DNA of 64,000 bases from Rhodanobacter thiooxydans (GTDB lineage: Bacteria > Pseudomonadota > Gammaproteobacteria > Xanthomonadales > Rhodanobacteraceae): NCBI RefSeq assembly GCF_030291135.1, contig NZ_CP127409.1, positions 2,418,001 through 2,482,000 of the forward strand, read 5' to 3'. The notes beneath the pieces were generated by a model, which was given only the letters and a program-made list of their open reading frames with translations, ran no database searches and had not been told where the DNA came from. The translations under genes were made by a program, and so were the position numbers. Of the stretch, positions 17,669 to 27,426 are shown in pieces; within the stretch, counting starts at the first letter, position 1; each line of letters opens with the position of its first letter.

Positions 17669-18172
17669 TCACTTTGCCGGAGACCGGCGCCGTGCCGCCG
17701 CGATCGCCAGCACGGCCAGCGCGACGTACCACAGCAGGGTCCAGGCCGGCATCGGCAGGCCGAGGATCGGCTCGACCTTGGCGCATTCGCCCGAACCGGT
17801 GAAGACCAGCTTCAGCATCCTGGAGAACGGGAACGCGTCCAGCATGTAACCGAGGCCGGGACCGCAGGAAGGCACCTGGTCGGCCGGCAGGGTCTGCAGC
17901 CAGAGGTGGCGACCGGCGGTGACGATGCCACCCACCGCGCCGACCAGCACCAGCCCCGCATAGGCCCAGCGAACGTTGCCGCGCGGCGCGTGCAGGCCAC
18001 CCAGCAGGAAGAACAGCGCCATGAACAGGAACGCGATGCGCTGGAAGACGCACAGCGGGCACGGTGTCATGCCCAGCCCGTATTCGGCGTACAAGGCAAA
18101 GCCGAGCAGGCCTGCGCAGAGCAGAAAGCCGACGAGGTAACTGACACGGTACGACCAGTGGAATGGATTCAT
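17669..18172 (-). CDS. dsbB: Disulfide bond formation protein DsbB
   Basis: DsbB is an inner-membrane protein that reoxidises DsbA and passes electrons to ubiquinone. The 167-residue protein from the ATG at 18172 has four hydrophobic segments (about 11-29, 43-60, 68-86, 143-160). It carries both cysteine pairs: Cys38/Cys41 in PCPLC in the first periplasmic loop and Cys103/Cys130 in the second. Arg45 just after the first pair matches the conserved quinone-site arginine. The reading frame extends to 18268, but those codons overlap the promoter and have no family match. It heads a pair with the DAHP synthase gene 29 bases downstream, an association with no obvious functional link. Confidence 0.93.
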   Translation of the reverse strand: MNPFHWSYRVSYLVGFLLCAGLLGFALYAEYGLGMTPCPLCVFQRIAFLFMALFFLLGGLHAPRGNVRWAYAGLVLVGAVGGIVTAGRHLWLQTLPADQVPSCGPGLGYMLDAFPFSRMLKLVFTGSGECAKVEPILGLPMPAWTLLWYVALAVLAIAAARRRSPAK

Positions 18173-18200
18173 GATGGATTGTTGCGTTGCGGAACCCGTG

Positions 18201-18229
18201 ACATTACCGCTTCGCCGGGACGCTGTCAG
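18201..18229 (-). promoter_or_regulatory. Promoter of dsbB/DAHP synthase
   Basis: CTGACA, 17 bases, TAATGT, with the -10 ending 28 bases before the dsbB ATG. The -35 matches five of six consensus bases, the -10 three of six. Placed by eye. Confidence 0.45.
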
Positions 18230-18275
18230 CAGGCACAGGCCATCAGGCCGCAAGGTGCGGGGCGACAAGGCCCAC

Positions 18276-18319
18276 AGACGCGAAAACCCGGCAGGTTACC
18301 CGGCCGGGTTTTCGTGTCT
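18276..18319 (-). terminator. Terminator of the alpha ribosomal operon
   Basis: 17-bp arms (AGACGCGAAAACCCGGC and its complement with one mismatch) around a 10-base loop, starting 41 bases after the rplQ stop. The CGGGTTTTCG arms give a T-run on either strand, so it can end transcription leaving rplQ. Confidence 0.8.
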
Positions 18320-18360
18320 GGACGTCTGCACATCCGGGCGGACCGGTCGCGGCTCCCGCC

Positions 18361-18744
18361 TTATTCGGCGTCGACGGCCTCGACCTGCGGGCGACCGACC
18401 AGCTCGACGTACGCCATCGGCGCGTTGTCGCCGTCGCGGAAGCCGCACTTCAGGATGCGCAGGTAGCCGCCGGGGCGTTCCTTGTAGCGCGGGCCCAGCT
18501 CGACGAACAGCTTGCCCACCGCTTCCTTGTCGCGCAGGCGCGAGAAGGCGAGGCGGCGATTGGCCACGCCATCGGTCTTGGCCAGGGTGATCAGCGGCTC
18601 GGCCACGCGGCGAAGTTCCTTCGCCTTCGGCAGGGTGGTGCGGATCAGCTCGTGCTTGAACAGCGACGAAGCCATGTTCTTGAACATCGCCTCGCGGTGG
18701 CTGCTGGTCCGGTTGAACTTGCGTCCGGATTTCATGTGGCGCAT
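18361..18744 (-). CDS. rplQ: 50S ribosomal protein L17
   Basis: L17 binds 23S rRNA near the exit of the peptide tunnel. The 127-residue product opens with [21 protein letters not shown], the near-invariant L17 start, and matches the family length. It is the last gene of the alpha operon and is followed by a strong terminator. The 299-bp gap to rpoA is unusual: the two are normally a few tens of bases apart. A second promoter or processing site may lie in that gap. Confidence 0.98.
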   Translation of the reverse strand: MRHMKSGRKFNRTSSHREAMFKNMASSLFKHELIRTTLPKAKELRRVAEPLITLAKTDGVANRRLAFSRLRDKEAVGKLFVELGPRYKERPGGYLRILKCGFRDGDNAPMAYVELVGRPQVEAVDAE

Positions 18745-18852
18745 GACGAAACTCTCTCTGGTCTGTTGTTATGAAAAACCGGCACCTGTGTCCGGCTTCC
18801 CGCGGTTGCCCGCTGTTCCAGGCCCTCTCAAAACGGGCTCTGGTGAGACGTG

Positions 18853-18868
18853 CGGCCATGAATGGCCG
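18853..18868. repeat. Miniature palindrome CGGCCAT-GA-ATGGCCG in the rpoA-rplQ spacer
   Basis: Perfect 7-bp arms in the middle of the 299-bp spacer between rpoA and rplQ. It belongs to the CATNNATG-centred hairpins seen in many spacers here. The rest of the spacer (18745-19043) holds other short hairpins (for example 18971-18977 with 18992-18998) and no open reading frame I can support. Confidence 0.6.
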
Positions 18869-19007
18869 TCTGATGCTTTGGCGACCAGAGGTCGCTTGGA
18901 AGGCCAAACCGGCCTTCCATCGGGCAGTCAAGGCGACTGCTCCAAATTCGCAGCCCGGGGGCGGCGAGCCCGGCGGAACGGCCAGATGGCGTCCGCCGGT
19001 TCGTGAC

Positions 19008-19037
19008 TGCGGCGGCGATCGGAAGATCGCCGCCGCA
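19008..19037 (-). terminator. Stem-loop directly after rpoA
   Basis: Perfect 13-bp arms TGCGGCGGCGATC/GATCGCCGCCGCA around a 4-base loop, beginning 6 bases after the rpoA stop. It lacks a U-run, so it may be a pause, a processing site or an mRNA 3'-end protector rather than a true terminator. Confidence 0.55.
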
Positions 19038-19043
19038 ACAACA

Positions 19044-20042
19044 TCAACCCAGCTGCATGCCGTGCGACAGGCCCGGCGGCGGCCAGTTCTCAAGTTTCAT
19101 GCCGAGTGCGAGACCACGCCCGCCCAGCACGTCCTTGATTTCGGTCAGCGACTTCTTGCCAAGATTCGGCGTCTTCAGCAGCTCGACCTCGGTCTTCTGC
19201 ACCAGGTCGCCGATGTAGTAGATGCTCTCGGCCTTCAGGCAGTTCGCCGAACGCACGGTGAGCTCCAGATCGTCGATCGGGCGCAGCAGCAGCGGATCGA
19301 AACCGCTCTTCTCCGCCTTGTCGGTGGCGCTCTCGCGACGCGAGAAGTCACCGAACACGGACAGCTGGTCGTTGATGATCTCGGCGGCCTTGCGCACAGC
19401 GTCCTCGGCGCCGATGGTGCCGTTGGTCTCGATGTCCAGCACCAGCTTGTCGAGGTTGGTGCGCTGCTCGACGCGAGCGGCGTCCACTTCGTAGGCCACG
19501 CGCAGCACCGGCGCGAACGACGCGTCCAGCTGCAGGCGACCGATCGGACGCGCTTCGTCGTCCGGATGCTGGCGCGCGCTGGCCGGCTGGTAGCCGACGC
19601 CGCGACGCACCTTCAGGCGCATGTTGAGCGCGATGTCCTTGGTCAGGTGGCAGATCACGTGCTCGGGGTTGATGATCTCCACCGAGTGGTCGACGACGAT
19701 GTCGCCGGCCGTGACCACGCCCTTGCCCTTCTTGGACAGGGTCAGGGTGACCTCATCGCCACTGTGCTGACGGATCGCCACGTCCTTGAGGTTCAGCAGG
19801 ACTTCGATCACGTCCTCCTGCAGGCCTTCCAGGGTGGTGTACTCGTGCAGCACGCCATCGATTTCGACCTCGACGATGGCGCTACCGGGGATCGAGGAGA
19901 GCAGCACGCGACGCAGCGCGTTGCCCAGGGTGTGGCCAAAGCCACGCTCGAGCGGCTCGACCACCACCTTGGCGCGGTTGGCCCCGAGCTGTTCGACGCT
20001 GAGGCCACGCGGCCGCAGCACACTAGTTGACGAAACTGCCAT
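19044..20042 (-). CDS. rpoA: RNA polymerase alpha subunit
   Basis: The 332-residue subunit has the N-terminal assembly domain ([26 protein letters not shown] near residue 30) that dimerises and nucleates polymerase assembly. After a linker near 235-250 comes the C-terminal domain, with the helix-hairpin-helix segment [37 protein letters not shown] that binds UP elements and activators. Length matches the family (329 in E. coli). It is the fourth gene of the alpha operon, 17 bases after rpsD. The start at 20042 reads [12 protein letters not shown], as in relatives. Confidence 0.98.
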   Translation of the reverse strand: MAVSSTSVLRPRGLSVEQLGANRAKVVVEPLERGFGHTLGNALRRVLLSSIPGSAIVEVEIDGVLHEYTTLEGLQEDVIEVLLNLKDVAIRQHSGDEVTLTLSKKGKGVVTAGDIVVDHSVEIINPEHVICHLTKDIALNMRLKVRRGVGYQPASARQHPDDEARPIGRLQLDASFAPVLRVAYEVDAARVEQRTNLDKLVLDIETNGTIGAEDAVRKAAEIINDQLSVFGDFSRRESATDKAEKSGFDPLLLRPIDDLELTVRSANCLKAESIYYIGDLVQKTEVELLKTPNLGKKSLTEIKDVLGGRGLALGMKLENWPPPGLSHGMQLG

Positions 20043-20059
20043 GCAGAGCTCCGGTAAAA

Positions 20060-20686
20060 TTACTTCGAGTAAAGCTCGACGATCAGGGCTTCATTGATGT
20101 CGGACGGCAGATCACCGCGATCCGGCACCGACTTGAACGTGCCTTCAAACTTCTTGGCGTCGACTTCGACCCAGATCGGGCGCAGATCCATGGTGTCGAA
20201 CACGGTCGCCGCTTCCTGCACGCGCAACTGGGTGCGTGCGCGCTCGGTCAGCGCGATAGCGTCGCCCGGGCGAACCTGGTACGAAGGAATGTTCACCTTC
20301 TTGCCGTTCACCAGGATCGCCTTGTGGGCGACCAGCTGGCGGGCCTGGGCGCGGGTGACCGCAAAGCCCATGCGATAGACGACGTTGTCCAGGCGGCTTT
20401 CAAGCAGGCGCAGCAGGTTCTCGCCGGTGTTGCCCTTGAGGGTCGACGCCTTGGCGTAGTAGTTGCTGAACTGGCGCTCGAGCACACCATAGATACGCTT
20501 GACCTTCTGCTTCTCACGCAGCTGCACGGCGTAGTCGGACATGCGCATGCGCTTGTTCGCGCCATGCTGGCCGGGCTTGTTTTCCAGCTTGCACTTGGAA
20601 TCCAGCGCACGCGCCGGGCTCTTCAGGCTGAGATCTGCACCCTCACGACGGGCGAGCTTGCAGGTAGCTCCACGATAACGGGCCAT
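20060..20686 (-). CDS. rpsD: 30S ribosomal protein S4
   Basis: S4 nucleates 30S assembly on the 5' domain of 16S rRNA. In E. coli it is also the translational repressor of the alpha operon. The 208-residue protein begins [19 protein letters not shown] and contains the S4 RNA-binding domain at about 98-160 ([39 protein letters not shown]). It starts 11 bases after rpsK. No S4-binding pseudoknot could be confirmed by eye in the rpsM leader, so autoregulation here is only assumed. Confidence 0.98.
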   Translation of the reverse strand: MARYRGATCKLARREGADLSLKSPARALDSKCKLENKPGQHGANKRMRMSDYAVQLREKQKVKRIYGVLERQFSNYYAKASTLKGNTGENLLRLLESRLDNVVYRMGFAVTRAQARQLVAHKAILVNGKKVNIPSYQVRPGDAIALTERARTQLRVQEAATVFDTMDLRPIWVEVDAKKFEGTFKSVPDRGDLPSDINEALIVELYSK

Positions 20687-20697
20687 GGGTATGCTCC

Positions 20698-21084
20698 TTA
20701 GACTCGACGCTTCTTGGGGGGACGGCAGCCGTTGTGCGGAATCGGCGTGACATCGATGATGTTGAGCACCTTGTAGCCCAACGCGTTCAGTGAACGCACG
20801 GCCGACTCGCGACCCGGGCCCGGGCCCTTGATGCGCACTTCGACCGTCTTTACGCCGTAGTCACCTGCAGCGCGGCCGGCTTTCTCGGCGGCTACCTGGG
20901 CAGCGAACGGGGTCGACTTGCGCGAACCGCGGAAACCCGCGCCGCCGGCGGTCGCCCACGACAGGGCATTGCCCTGGCGATCGGTGATGGTGACGATGGT
21001 GTTGTTGAAGGAGGCCTGCACGTGGGCCACGGCATCCGTGACAACGCGCTTGATCTTCTTCTTGGTTTTAACCGGCTTAGCCAT
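20698..21084 (-). CDS. rpsK: 30S ribosomal protein S11
   Basis: S11 sits in the platform of the small subunit near the mRNA exit site. The 128-residue protein has a Lys-rich N-terminus ([15 protein letters not shown]), the central [37 protein letters not shown], and the invariant C-terminal [20 protein letters not shown]. Length and sequence are standard. It follows rpsM after an 84-base spacer containing a hairpin element closely similar to the one between fusA and tuf1. Confidence 0.98.
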   Translation of the reverse strand: MAKPVKTKKKIKRVVTDAVAHVQASFNNTIVTITDRQGNALSWATAGGAGFRGSRKSTPFAAQVAAEKAGRAAGDYGVKTVEVRIKGPGPGRESAVRSLNALGYKVLNIIDVTPIPHNGCRPPKKRRV

Positions 21085-21098
21085 AATTTTTGAGGCTC

Positions 21099-21169
21099 TT
21101 GGTAATCAGTGCAACCATGGATGGTCGCTTTTTGATCTTCGCGATCAGGGATGATCGCACTGGTTCAAT
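21099..21169. repeat. Two-armed hairpin element in the rpsM-rpsK spacer
   Basis: Imperfect outer arms (TTGGTAATCAGTGC at 21099 and GCACTGGTTCAATT at 21156) enclose ACCATGGATGGT and then CGCTTTTTGATCTTCGCGATC. The last part and the overall layout repeat in the tuf1-fusA spacer at 34110-34177, in the same orientation. Confidence 0.6.
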
Positions 21170-21525
21170 TACTTCTTGATCGCGCGACGGGGACCCTTGC
21201 GGGTACGTGCGTTGGTGCGCGTGCGCTGACCGCGCACCGGCAGGCCACGACGATGGCGCAGGCCACGGTAGCAACCCAGATCCATCAGGCGCTTGATGGC
21301 CATGCCCACCTCGCGGCGAAGATCGCCTTCGACGGTATACTTGGCGATTTCGTGGCGGATCTTCTCCACCTCGCCTTCACTGAGGGACTTGATCTGGGTG
21401 GTGGGAACCACGCCAGCATCCACGCAGACCTTCCTGGCCCGGCTGCGGCCGATACCGTAAATGCTCTGCAGACCGACCCAGACATGCTTCTGGACCGGCA
21501 AATTGACACCCGCGATGCGCGCCAT
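21169..21525 (-). CDS. rpsM: 30S ribosomal protein S13
   Basis: S13 is in the head of the small subunit, contacts the P-site tRNA and forms inter-subunit bridges with L5. The 118-residue protein begins [30 protein letters not shown] and ends with the basic [28 protein letters not shown] tail, all standard. It is the first gene of the alpha operon. The 135 bases between it and secY hold a plausible promoter, but no rpmJ gene, although rpmJ occupies this position in E. coli. Confidence 0.98.
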   Translation of the reverse strand: MARIAGVNLPVQKHVWVGLQSIYGIGRSRARKVCVDAGVVPTTQIKSLSEGEVEKIRHEIAKYTVEGDLRREVGMAIKRLMDLGCYRGLRHRRGLPVRGQRTRTNARTRKGPRRAIKK

Positions 21526-21567
21526 GATGTACTTTCTCCGATGCGTTTCTTGCGCGGTAAACGCGCA

Positions 21568-21595
21568 ATTCTAACCTGAATTACCCTGACTGGAA
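21568..21595 (-). promoter_or_regulatory. Possible promoter of the alpha operon
   Basis: TTCCAG, 16 bases, TAGAAT, about 43 bases before the rpsM ATG and within the secY-rpsM gap. A short TGCGCG/CGCGCA-type hairpin follows the -10. The boxes are moderate matches and read-through from the spc operon is also likely. Confidence 0.4.
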
Positions 21596-21660
21596 AGCCC
21601 TGCGACACCAAGGTGTCGCCAGCTTCCGACTTCGACCAACTACTCTCGCCCCAGCAGCCA

Positions 21661-22983
21661 CTAGTTGCGACGGAGATTGGCCTTCTTGAGCAGACTTTCG
21701 TACTGGTGACTGACCAGGTGCGCCTGTACCTGCGCCGTGAAGTCCATCACCACCACCACCACGATCAGCAGCGACGTGCCACCGAAATAGAACGGTACGT
21801 GCCAGGCGCTCTGCATGAACGACGGCACCAGACAGACCAGCACCAGGTACAGCGCACCGACACCGGTCAGACGCGTCATTACCGCATCGATGTAGCTGGC
21901 CGTGGCCTTGCCCGGGCGAATGCCTGGAATCAGCGCACCCGACCGCTTGAGGTTGTCCGCGGTCTCGTCGGCGTTGAACACGATCGCCGTGTAGAAGAAC
22001 GCGAAACCGATCACCAATACCGAAAACACGGTTTCATACAACGGATTGCCCGGGCTCAGCGCCTGGGTCAGATCCTGCAGCCAGCGCGACTGCTGGCCAG
22101 TGCTGAACCAGCTCACCGCGGTCGCCGGGAACATCAGCAGACTGGAAGCGAAGATCGGCGGAATCACGCCCGACATGTTGATCTTCAGCGGCAGGTTGGA
22201 ACTCTGGTTCATGTAGGCCTTCTGCCCACCAGAACGCCGCGCGTAGTTCACCGTGATGCGCCGCTGGGCGCGCTCCATGAACACCACGAAGGCAGTCACC
22301 AGCAGCGCCAGGCCAAACACCATCAGCAACTTGATCAGCGACAATTCACCGTTGCTGGCCATGCCCAGAGTGTGCACCACCGCCCCCGGCAGACCGGCGA
22401 CGATACCGGCGAAGATCAGCAGCGAGATGCCGTTGCCGATGCCGCGCTCGGTCATCTGCTCGCCCAGCCACATCAGGAACATGGTGCCGGCGGTAAGCCC
22501 GACCACGGAGGAGAAGACGAAGCCGAAGCCCGGCGTATAGACCACCGGTGCACCACCGGCAGCCACCTGCCCCTGCAACGCCACCGCAATGCCGAACGAC
22601 TGGAACGCCGCCAAAGCCACCGTGGCATAGCGCGTATACATCGTCATCTTGCGCTTGCCGGCCTCGCCTTCCTTGCGCAGGCTCTGCAGACTCGGCACCA
22701 CCGCGCCCATCATCTGGAACACGATCGATGCCGAGATGTACGGGATCACGCCCAGCGCGAATACCGAGAAGCGCGCCAGCGCACCACCCGAGAACATGTT
22801 GAACATGTCCATCAGGCCGTTGCCGTTGACCAGGTTGGTCATCGCCTCCGGATTGACGCCCGGAACCGGAATGAACGAACCGAGCCGGAACACCACCAGC
22901 GCACCGATCACGAAGAAGATGCGTTGGCGAAGCTCCGTCAGCTTGCCGAGCTTGCCGAGTGCATTGCCCTTGGCTGCTGCCAC
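21661..22983 (-). CDS. secY: Protein translocase subunit SecY
   Basis: SecY forms the protein-conducting channel of the inner membrane with SecE and SecG. The 440-residue protein has the usual ten membrane segments. The family markers [21 protein letters not shown] near the start, the plug region [26 protein letters not shown], and [28 protein letters not shown] near residue 345 are present. It ends the spc operon 4 bases after rplO. Its partner SecE is encoded in the same window at 49671-50066. Confidence 0.98.
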   Translation of the reverse strand: MAAAKGNALGKLGKLTELRQRIFFVIGALVVFRLGSFIPVPGVNPEAMTNLVNGNGLMDMFNMFSGGALARFSVFALGVIPYISASIVFQMMGAVVPSLQSLRKEGEAGKRKMTMYTRYATVALAAFQSFGIAVALQGQVAAGGAPVVYTPGFGFVFSSVVGLTAGTMFLMWLGEQMTERGIGNGISLLIFAGIVAGLPGAVVHTLGMASNGELSLIKLLMVFGLALLVTAFVVFMERAQRRITVNYARRSGGQKAYMNQSSNLPLKINMSGVIPPIFASSLLMFPATAVSWFSTGQQSRWLQDLTQALSPGNPLYETVFSVLVIGFAFFYTAIVFNADETADNLKRSGALIPGIRPGKATASYIDAVMTRLTGVGALYLVLVCLVPSFMQSAWHVPFYFGGTSLLIVVVVVMDFTAQVQAHLVSHQYESLLKKANLRRN

Positions 22984-22987
22984 CTGA

Positions 22988-23419
22988 TTACTCCACGCTG
23001 CCGCCGGCAGCCTCGATGGCTGCCTTGGCGCCGGCGGTAGCCAGCAGACCGGACAACTTCACCGCGCGACCGATTTCACCCTTGAGGACAACCTTGACCT
23101 TCTTCGCGCGGCTGTTGATCAGGCCAGCCTGATGCAGCGCCACGACGTCGATCACGTCACCCTTGAGCTGGGCCAGCTGATACAGGAACACTTCCTGGCT
23201 CTCGGCCTGCTTCTTCGAGCGGAAACCGATCTTCGGCATCCGGCGATTCAGCGGCATCTGGCCGCCCTCGAAGCCGTACTTGTGGGTACCACCCGCGCGG
23301 GCATGCTGACCTTTGTGGCCGCGACCGGCAGTCTTGCCCATGCCCGAACCGATACCGCGACCGACGCGTAGACGCGTCTTGTGCGAACCGGCGGCCGGCT
23401 TGATGTCATTCAGACGCAT
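22988..23419 (-). CDS. rplO: 50S ribosomal protein L15
   Basis: L15 is a late-assembling 23S rRNA-binding protein. The 143-residue product starts [38 protein letters not shown], the glycine/arginine-rich extension that threads into the rRNA, followed by the globular C-terminal part. Length is standard. It lies between rpmD (5 bases upstream) and secY (4 bases downstream). Confidence 0.98.
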   Translation of the reverse strand: MRLNDIKPAAGSHKTRLRVGRGIGSGMGKTAGRGHKGQHARAGGTHKYGFEGGQMPLNRRMPKIGFRSKKQAESQEVFLYQLAQLKGDVIDVVALHQAGLINSRAKKVKVVLKGEIGRAVKLSGLLATAGAKAAIEAAGGSVE

Positions 23420-23424
23420 GATGC

Positions 23425-23625
23425 TTACTCCTCGACCCGGACCAGGTAATAGACCGTGTTGATCAGGCCACGCACCTGCGGGCTGTCCTTCAGTTCACGG
23501 ACGTCGTTGATCTTGCCCAGACCCAGCGCCTTGACACTGAGACGGTGACGCGCCTGCACGCCACGCAGGCCTTTGACCAGGCGCACGCGCACGGTCTTGT
23601 CGGCGGATTGCTGAGACTTAGCCAT
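23425..23625 (-). CDS. rpmD: 50S ribosomal protein L30
   Basis: The 66-residue L30 starts at the ATG at 23625 ([19 protein letters not shown]), inside the last codons of rpsE, with an 8-base overlap that points to translational coupling. An upstream in-frame ATG at 23685 would add 20 residues without family match. The core [44 protein letters not shown] is canonical. Confidence 0.96.
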   Translation of the reverse strand: MAKSQQSADKTVRVRLVKGLRGVQARHRLSVKALGLGKINDVRELKDSPQVRGLINTVYYLVRVEE

Positions 23626-24127
23626 TGCCGAGCACCTCATCCAGGGTCTTGCCACGCTTGGCGGCGATCTTCTTGGGCGAGGCAACTGCCTGCAGGCCCT
23701 TGATGGTCGCGCGCACCAGGTTGATCGGGTTGCGCGAGCCGACCGCCTTGGCCAGCACGTTCTTCACGCCAACCACTTCCAGCACGGCACGCATGGCGCC
23801 GCCGGCAATCACGCCGGTACCCTCGGAAGCCGGCTGCATGTAGACGCGCGCCGCACCGTGGTTGGCCTTAATGGCGTACCACAGGGTGCCGTTGTTCAGC
23901 TCGATGTTCACCATCTGGCGGCGGGCACGCTCCATGGCCTTGGAGATGGCCACCGGCACTTCACGCGCCTTGCCATAGCCGAAGCCGACCTTGCCCTCGC
24001 CGTCACCGACCACGGTCAGCGCGGTGAAGCTCATCTGGCGGCCACCCTTGACGGTCTTGGCCACGCGGTTGACGGCGATCAGCTTCTCGAGCAAGCCGTC
24101 CGAATTTTCGCGATCGTTAGAAGACAT
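23618..24127 (-). CDS. rpsE: 30S ribosomal protein S5
   Basis: S5 lies at the mRNA entry site and influences accuracy and helicase activity. The 169-residue protein has the double-stranded RNA-binding S5 domain ([43 protein letters not shown]) and the C-terminal domain with [11 protein letters not shown]. The ATG at 24127 is chosen because GGAAAAG precedes it; an in-frame ATG at 24139 would add 4 residues. The 108-base gap before it, after rplR, contains a short CCCGG/CCGGG hairpin. Confidence 0.97.
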   Translation of the reverse strand: MSSNDRENSDGLLEKLIAVNRVAKTVKGGRQMSFTALTVVGDGEGKVGFGYGKAREVPVAISKAMERARRQMVNIELNNGTLWYAIKANHGAARVYMQPASEGTGVIAGGAMRAVLEVVGVKNVLAKAVGSRNPINLVRATIKGLQAVASPKKIAAKRGKTLDEVLGNG

Positions 24128-24235
24128 GTTCTTTTCCATGTGCCCGGCAAGACCGGGACTTTTACTTGCGGCTGAGCCGCTTGGAGTTGTAGGTGACGCG
24201 ACGGAAATCAGGACGATGTCCCGACCCGGTGTTAC

Positions 24236-24589
24236 TTAGAATTTCAGGCCCGCTTCGCGTGCAGCATCGGCCAGCGCCTTGATGCGACCGTGATAGCGGA
24301 AGCCGGAACGATCGAATGCAACGGCTTCGATACCCGCCGCCATCGCGCGCTCGGCGACTGCCTTGCCCACAGCCGCCGCAGCGGTCAGGTTCTTGGTGCC
24401 CTTGAGGCCCTCGGCGACCGACTTCTGCACGGTGGAGGCAGCTGCCACCACATTTAGGCCGGAGGCATCGAACACCTGCGCGTAGATGTGCTGACCGGTG
24501 CGATGCACCGACAGACGCGCCACGGCCAGCTTGCGGATGTGGCTGCGGGTGGACTTGGCGCGGCGCAGGCGATTTTCGTTCTTGTTCAT
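24236..24589 (-). CDS. rplR: 50S ribosomal protein L18
   Basis: L18 binds 5S rRNA together with L5 and L25 in the central protuberance. The 117-residue protein has the expected [39 protein letters not shown] start and [24 protein letters not shown] end. Two adjacent ATGs (24592, 24589) are possible; GGAG lies 8 bases from the second, which is preferred. Confidence 0.97.
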   Translation of the reverse strand: MNKNENRLRRAKSTRSHIRKLAVARLSVHRTGQHIYAQVFDASGLNVVAAASTVQKSVAEGLKGTKNLTAAAAVGKAVAERAMAAGIEAVAFDRSGFRYHGRIKALADAAREAGLKF

Positions 24590-24642
24590 CATGATGTCTC
24601 CAGAAAGCGGATTGGCTGGTATGAGCGGCTCTTTTGAAGAGT

Positions 24643-24660
24643 CCGGCCATGGATGGCCGG
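24643..24660. repeat. Miniature palindrome CCGGCCAT-GG-ATGGCCGG
   Basis: A perfect 18-base palindrome in the 91-base spacer between rplF and rplR, preceded by a GAGCGGCTCTTTTGAAGAG-type hairpin. Another member of the CATNNATG-centred set. Confidence 0.65.
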
Positions 24661-24680
24661 TCTTCGCGGAGGGACCCGCA

Positions 24681-25208
24681 TCAAGCCTTCTTGGCTTCCT
24701 TCAAGGTGATCTTCTCGCCGGCATAACGCACGCCCTTGCCCTTGTAGGGCTCCGGCGGACGGAAGCCGCGAATCTTGGCTGCAACCTGGCCCACCGCCTG
24801 CTTGTCCGCGCCCTTGATCAGGATCTCGGTCTGCGACGGGGTTTCGATGCTGATGCCTTCCGGCGCATCGAACACCACCGGGTGGGAGAAACCCAGGCTC
24901 AAGTTCAGCGACTTGCCCTGCATCGAGGCGCGGTAACCGACGCCGACCAGCTCGAGCTTGCGCTCGTAACCGCCGAATACACCGGTGACCATGTTGGACA
25001 GCAGCGCGCGGGCGGTACCGCCGAACTTGTCGTCGGCGCCGTCGACGAGACTGACGTTCGCCACGCCATTGTCCACGGCGATGCTGACACCCGGCAGGTG
25101 ATGCACGGACAGCGTACCCTTCGGGCCCTTCACGGAGATACCGTCGTTACCGACCGTCAGCTCGACACCCTTGGGCAGGGAAATGGGTTGTTTGGCAACA
25201 CGTGACAT
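24681..25208 (-). CDS. rplF: 50S ribosomal protein L6
   Basis: L6 binds the sarcin-ricin loop region near the factor-binding site of the large subunit. The 175-residue protein shows the two-domain L6 layout and the C-terminal signature [19 protein letters not shown]. Start at 25208 reads [15 protein letters not shown]. It lies 11 bases after rpsH. Confidence 0.98.
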   Translation of the reverse strand: MSRVAKQPISLPKGVELTVGNDGISVKGPKGTLSVHHLPGVSIAVDNGVANVSLVDGADDKFGGTARALLSNMVTGVFGGYERKLELVGVGYRASMQGKSLNLSLGFSHPVVFDAPEGISIETPSQTEILIKGADKQAVGQVAAKIRGFRPPEPYKGKGVRYAGEKITLKEAKKA

Positions 25209-25219
25209 CGACAGACTCC

Positions 25220-25615
25220 TTATGCCACTTGGCCGATGACTTCGCCGCCCAGACCCTTGGCGCGGGCCTGCGCGTCGGTCAGCAGACCGGCGGAAGTCGA
25301 AATGATCGAGATACCCAGGCCACCCAGGATCTTCGGCAGCTCGTCCTTGCCGCGATAGACGCGCAGGCCGGAGCGGCTGACACGGGAAATGCGCTCGATG
25401 GCCGGCTGGCCCTCGAAATACTTGAGCTTGATCTCGAGCACCGGCTTGCCTTCCTCGGCGGAAGTCTTGGCGTCGAGGATGTAGCCCTCGTTCTTGAGAA
25501 GGTTGGCGATCGCCAACTTCAGTTTCGACGACGGCATACGCACGGTCGGCTTGCCCATGGCCTGGGCATTGCGGACGCGCGTGAACAGATCGGCGATGGG
25601 ATCAGTCATGCTCAT
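25220..25615 (-). CDS. rpsH: 30S ribosomal protein S8
   Basis: S8 binds the central domain of 16S rRNA and is the translational repressor of the spc operon in E. coli. The 131-residue protein starts at the ATG at 25615 ([18 protein letters not shown]), with AAGGA 8 bases upstream; a frame extension to 25663 has no family match. The C-terminal [31 protein letters not shown] matches the S8 signature. The 223-base spacer to rpsN is long for this operon and shows no gene. Confidence 0.97.
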   Translation of the reverse strand: MSMTDPIADLFTRVRNAQAMGKPTVRMPSSKLKLAIANLLKNEGYILDAKTSAEEGKPVLEIKLKYFEGQPAIERISRVSRSGLRVYRGKDELPKILGGLGISIISTSAGLLTDAQARAKGLGGEVIGQVA

Positions 25616-25838
25616 GAAAACATCCTTCAGAGTGCACCGATATCCGATAAAACCGGAAATCAATCAGATTGTGAGCTGCCATGGACAGCAGCCTGCCTTG
25701 CGCAGACCGCTGACTATATCAGCAATTTCAGGTTTTAGCGAATTTCGATGCGATAAGTCGCATCAGCGGCTGCCTGGCGGCAGCTCGGTGAGTCGCTCGC
25801 GGCACATGCGTGCCTCGAAACAACTCCGGCTTGGGTAA

Positions 25839-26144
25839 TTACCAGCTTGCCTTGCGCAGACCCGGCACGTCGCCGCGCATGGTCGCTTCACGCAGCTTGT
25901 TGCGACCCAGGCCGAACTTGGCGTAGACGGCACGCGGGCGACCGGTCAACGCGCAGCGGGTGCGCTGGCGCACCGGGCTGGCATCGCGCGGCAACTTCTG
26001 CAGTTTGGACTGGGCGGCCATCTTCTCCTCGTAGGAGGCGCTGGGGCTCAGCACGATCGCCTTCAGCTCGGCACGCCTGGTGGCGAACTTCTGGACGAGT
26101 TTGGTCCGCTTGATGTCGCGGTTGACCATCGAGGTCTTTGCCAT
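25839..26144 (-). CDS. rpsN: 30S ribosomal protein S14
   Basis: S14 is in the head of the 30S subunit and is needed for late assembly. At 101 residues this is the long, zinc-free type: [24 protein letters not shown] start and [39 protein letters not shown] end, with no CXXC pairs. It follows rplE after 18 bases and precedes rpsH after an unusually long spacer. Confidence 0.98.
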   Translation of the reverse strand: MAKTSMVNRDIKRTKLVQKFATRRAELKAIVLSPSASYEEKMAAQSKLQKLPRDASPVRQRTRCALTGRPRAVYAKFGLGRNKLREATMRGDVPGLRKASW

Positions 26145-26162
26145 GGGTATCTCTCGCGTCTA

Positions 26163-26702
26163 TCAGTTGCGGAACGGGAAGCTGAACGCGGCCAGCAGGG
26201 CCTTCGCTTCTTCGTCGGTCTTGGCGGTGGTGGTGATGGAGATATCCATGCCACGCAACGCATCGACCTGGTCGAAGTCGATCTCAGGGAAAATGATCTG
26301 TTCCTTGATACCGAAGTTGTAGTTGCCACGGCCGTCGAAGGCCTTGCCCGAAACACCGCGGAAGTCGCGCACGCGCGGCAGCGAGATGTTGATCAGGCGA
26401 TCGAGGAACTCGAACATCTGTGCACGGCGCAGGGTGACCTTGCAGCCGATCGGCCAGCCGTCGCGGATCTTGAACGAGGCCACGGAGACGCGGGCCTTGG
26501 TCGTGATCGGCTTCTGGCCGGAGATCTTGGCCATGTCGGCCACGGCGTTCTCGAGCACCTTTTTGTTGCCCGCAGCTTCACCCACGCCCATGTTCAGCGT
26601 GATCTTGGTGATGCGGGGAACCTGCATCACGTTCTGGTAGCCGAACTGCTCGGTGAGCTTCGGCACTACCTGCTCTTTGTAGAAATTTTCAAGGCGGGTC
26701 AT
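26163..26702 (-). CDS. rplE: 50S ribosomal protein L5
   Basis: L5 carries 5S rRNA into the large subunit and contacts S13 and the P-site tRNA. The 179-residue product has the family start [28 protein letters not shown], the [30 protein letters not shown] segment, and a C-terminal [24 protein letters not shown]. Standard length; spaced 12 bases after rplX. Confidence 0.98.
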   Translation of the reverse strand: MTRLENFYKEQVVPKLTEQFGYQNVMQVPRITKITLNMGVGEAAGNKKVLENAVADMAKISGQKPITTKARVSVASFKIRDGWPIGCKVTLRRAQMFEFLDRLINISLPRVRDFRGVSGKAFDGRGNYNFGIKEQIIFPEIDFDQVDALRGMDISITTTAKTDEEAKALLAAFSFPFRN

Positions 26703-26714
26703 GATCGTGATTCC

Positions 26715-27029
26715 TTACGCGTCCACGACCTCGCCAGTCGAACGGAACACGCGGACCTTGCGCCCATCAGCGAGCGTTTTGGTGCCGACGCGTTCACCCT
26801 TGTTCGTGGCGGGGTTGAACAGCTGCACATTGGAGAGATGGATCGAGGCTTCACGCTCGACGATGCCGCCAGCCTGGTTGGCCTGGGGGTTCGGCTTGGT
26901 GTGGCGCTTGACCAGATTCACGTTGGAGACGAACACGCGCTCGCCTGCAACACGCAGCACATCGCCGCGCTGACCCTTGTTCTTGCCGGTGATCACGAGG
27001 ACCTGATCACCCTTGCGGATACGGTTCAT
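26715..27029 (-). CDS. rplX: 50S ribosomal protein L24
   Basis: L24 is one of the two initiator proteins of 50S assembly. The 104-residue protein begins [27 protein letters not shown], the KOW motif, and continues with [27 protein letters not shown]. It lies 14 bases after rplN and 12 bases before rplE. Confidence 0.98.
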   Translation of the reverse strand: MNRIRKGDQVLVITGKNKGQRGDVLRVAGERVFVSNVNLVKRHTKPNPQANQAGGIVEREASIHLSNVQLFNPATNKGERVGTKTLADGRKVRVFRSTGEVVDA

Positions 27030-27043
27030 TGTCTTGACTCCGC

Positions 27044-27412
27044 TCAGAGCACTTCGGGCGCAAGCGAGACGATCTTCATGAACTTCTCGCTGCGCAGCTC
27101 GCGGGTAACCGGCCCGAAAATACGGGTGCCGATCGGCTCGAGCTTGTTGTTGAGGAGCACCGCTGCATTGCCGTCGAAACGGATCAGCGAGCCATCGGGA
27201 CGACGCACACCCTTGGCGGTACGTACCACCACGGCGTTGTAAACCTCGCCCTTCTTCACCTTGCCGCGGGGAATCGCATCCTTCACGGTGACCTTGATCA
27301 CGTCACCGATCGCGGCGTAACGGCGCTTGGAGCCGCCGAGCACCTTGATGCACATCAGTTCCTTCGCGCCGCTGTTGTCTGCTGCGGAAAGCGTGCTTTG
27401 CATCTGGATCAT
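27044..27412 (-). CDS. rplN: 50S ribosomal protein L14
   Basis: L14 contacts 16S rRNA across the subunit interface and is the docking site of the silencing factor RsfS. The 122-residue protein starts [33 protein letters not shown] and contains the signature [30 protein letters not shown]. It is the first gene of the spc group, only 14 bases after rpsQ, so the S10 and spc groups are probably one transcript here. Confidence 0.98.
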   Translation of the reverse strand: MIQMQSTLSAADNSGAKELMCIKVLGGSKRRYAAIGDVIKVTVKDAIPRGKVKKGEVYNAVVVRTAKGVRRPDGSLIRFDGNAAVLLNNKLEPIGTRIFGPVTRELRSEKFMKIVSLAPEVL

Positions 27413-27426
27413 GTCTGCACCCTCCC

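Noticed and set aside
16269-18062. DAHP synthase starting at 18062 as a 597-residue fusion
   Set aside because: The extra 141 residues are an off-frame reading of dsbB; AGGA before 17639 and the family start fix the correct start.
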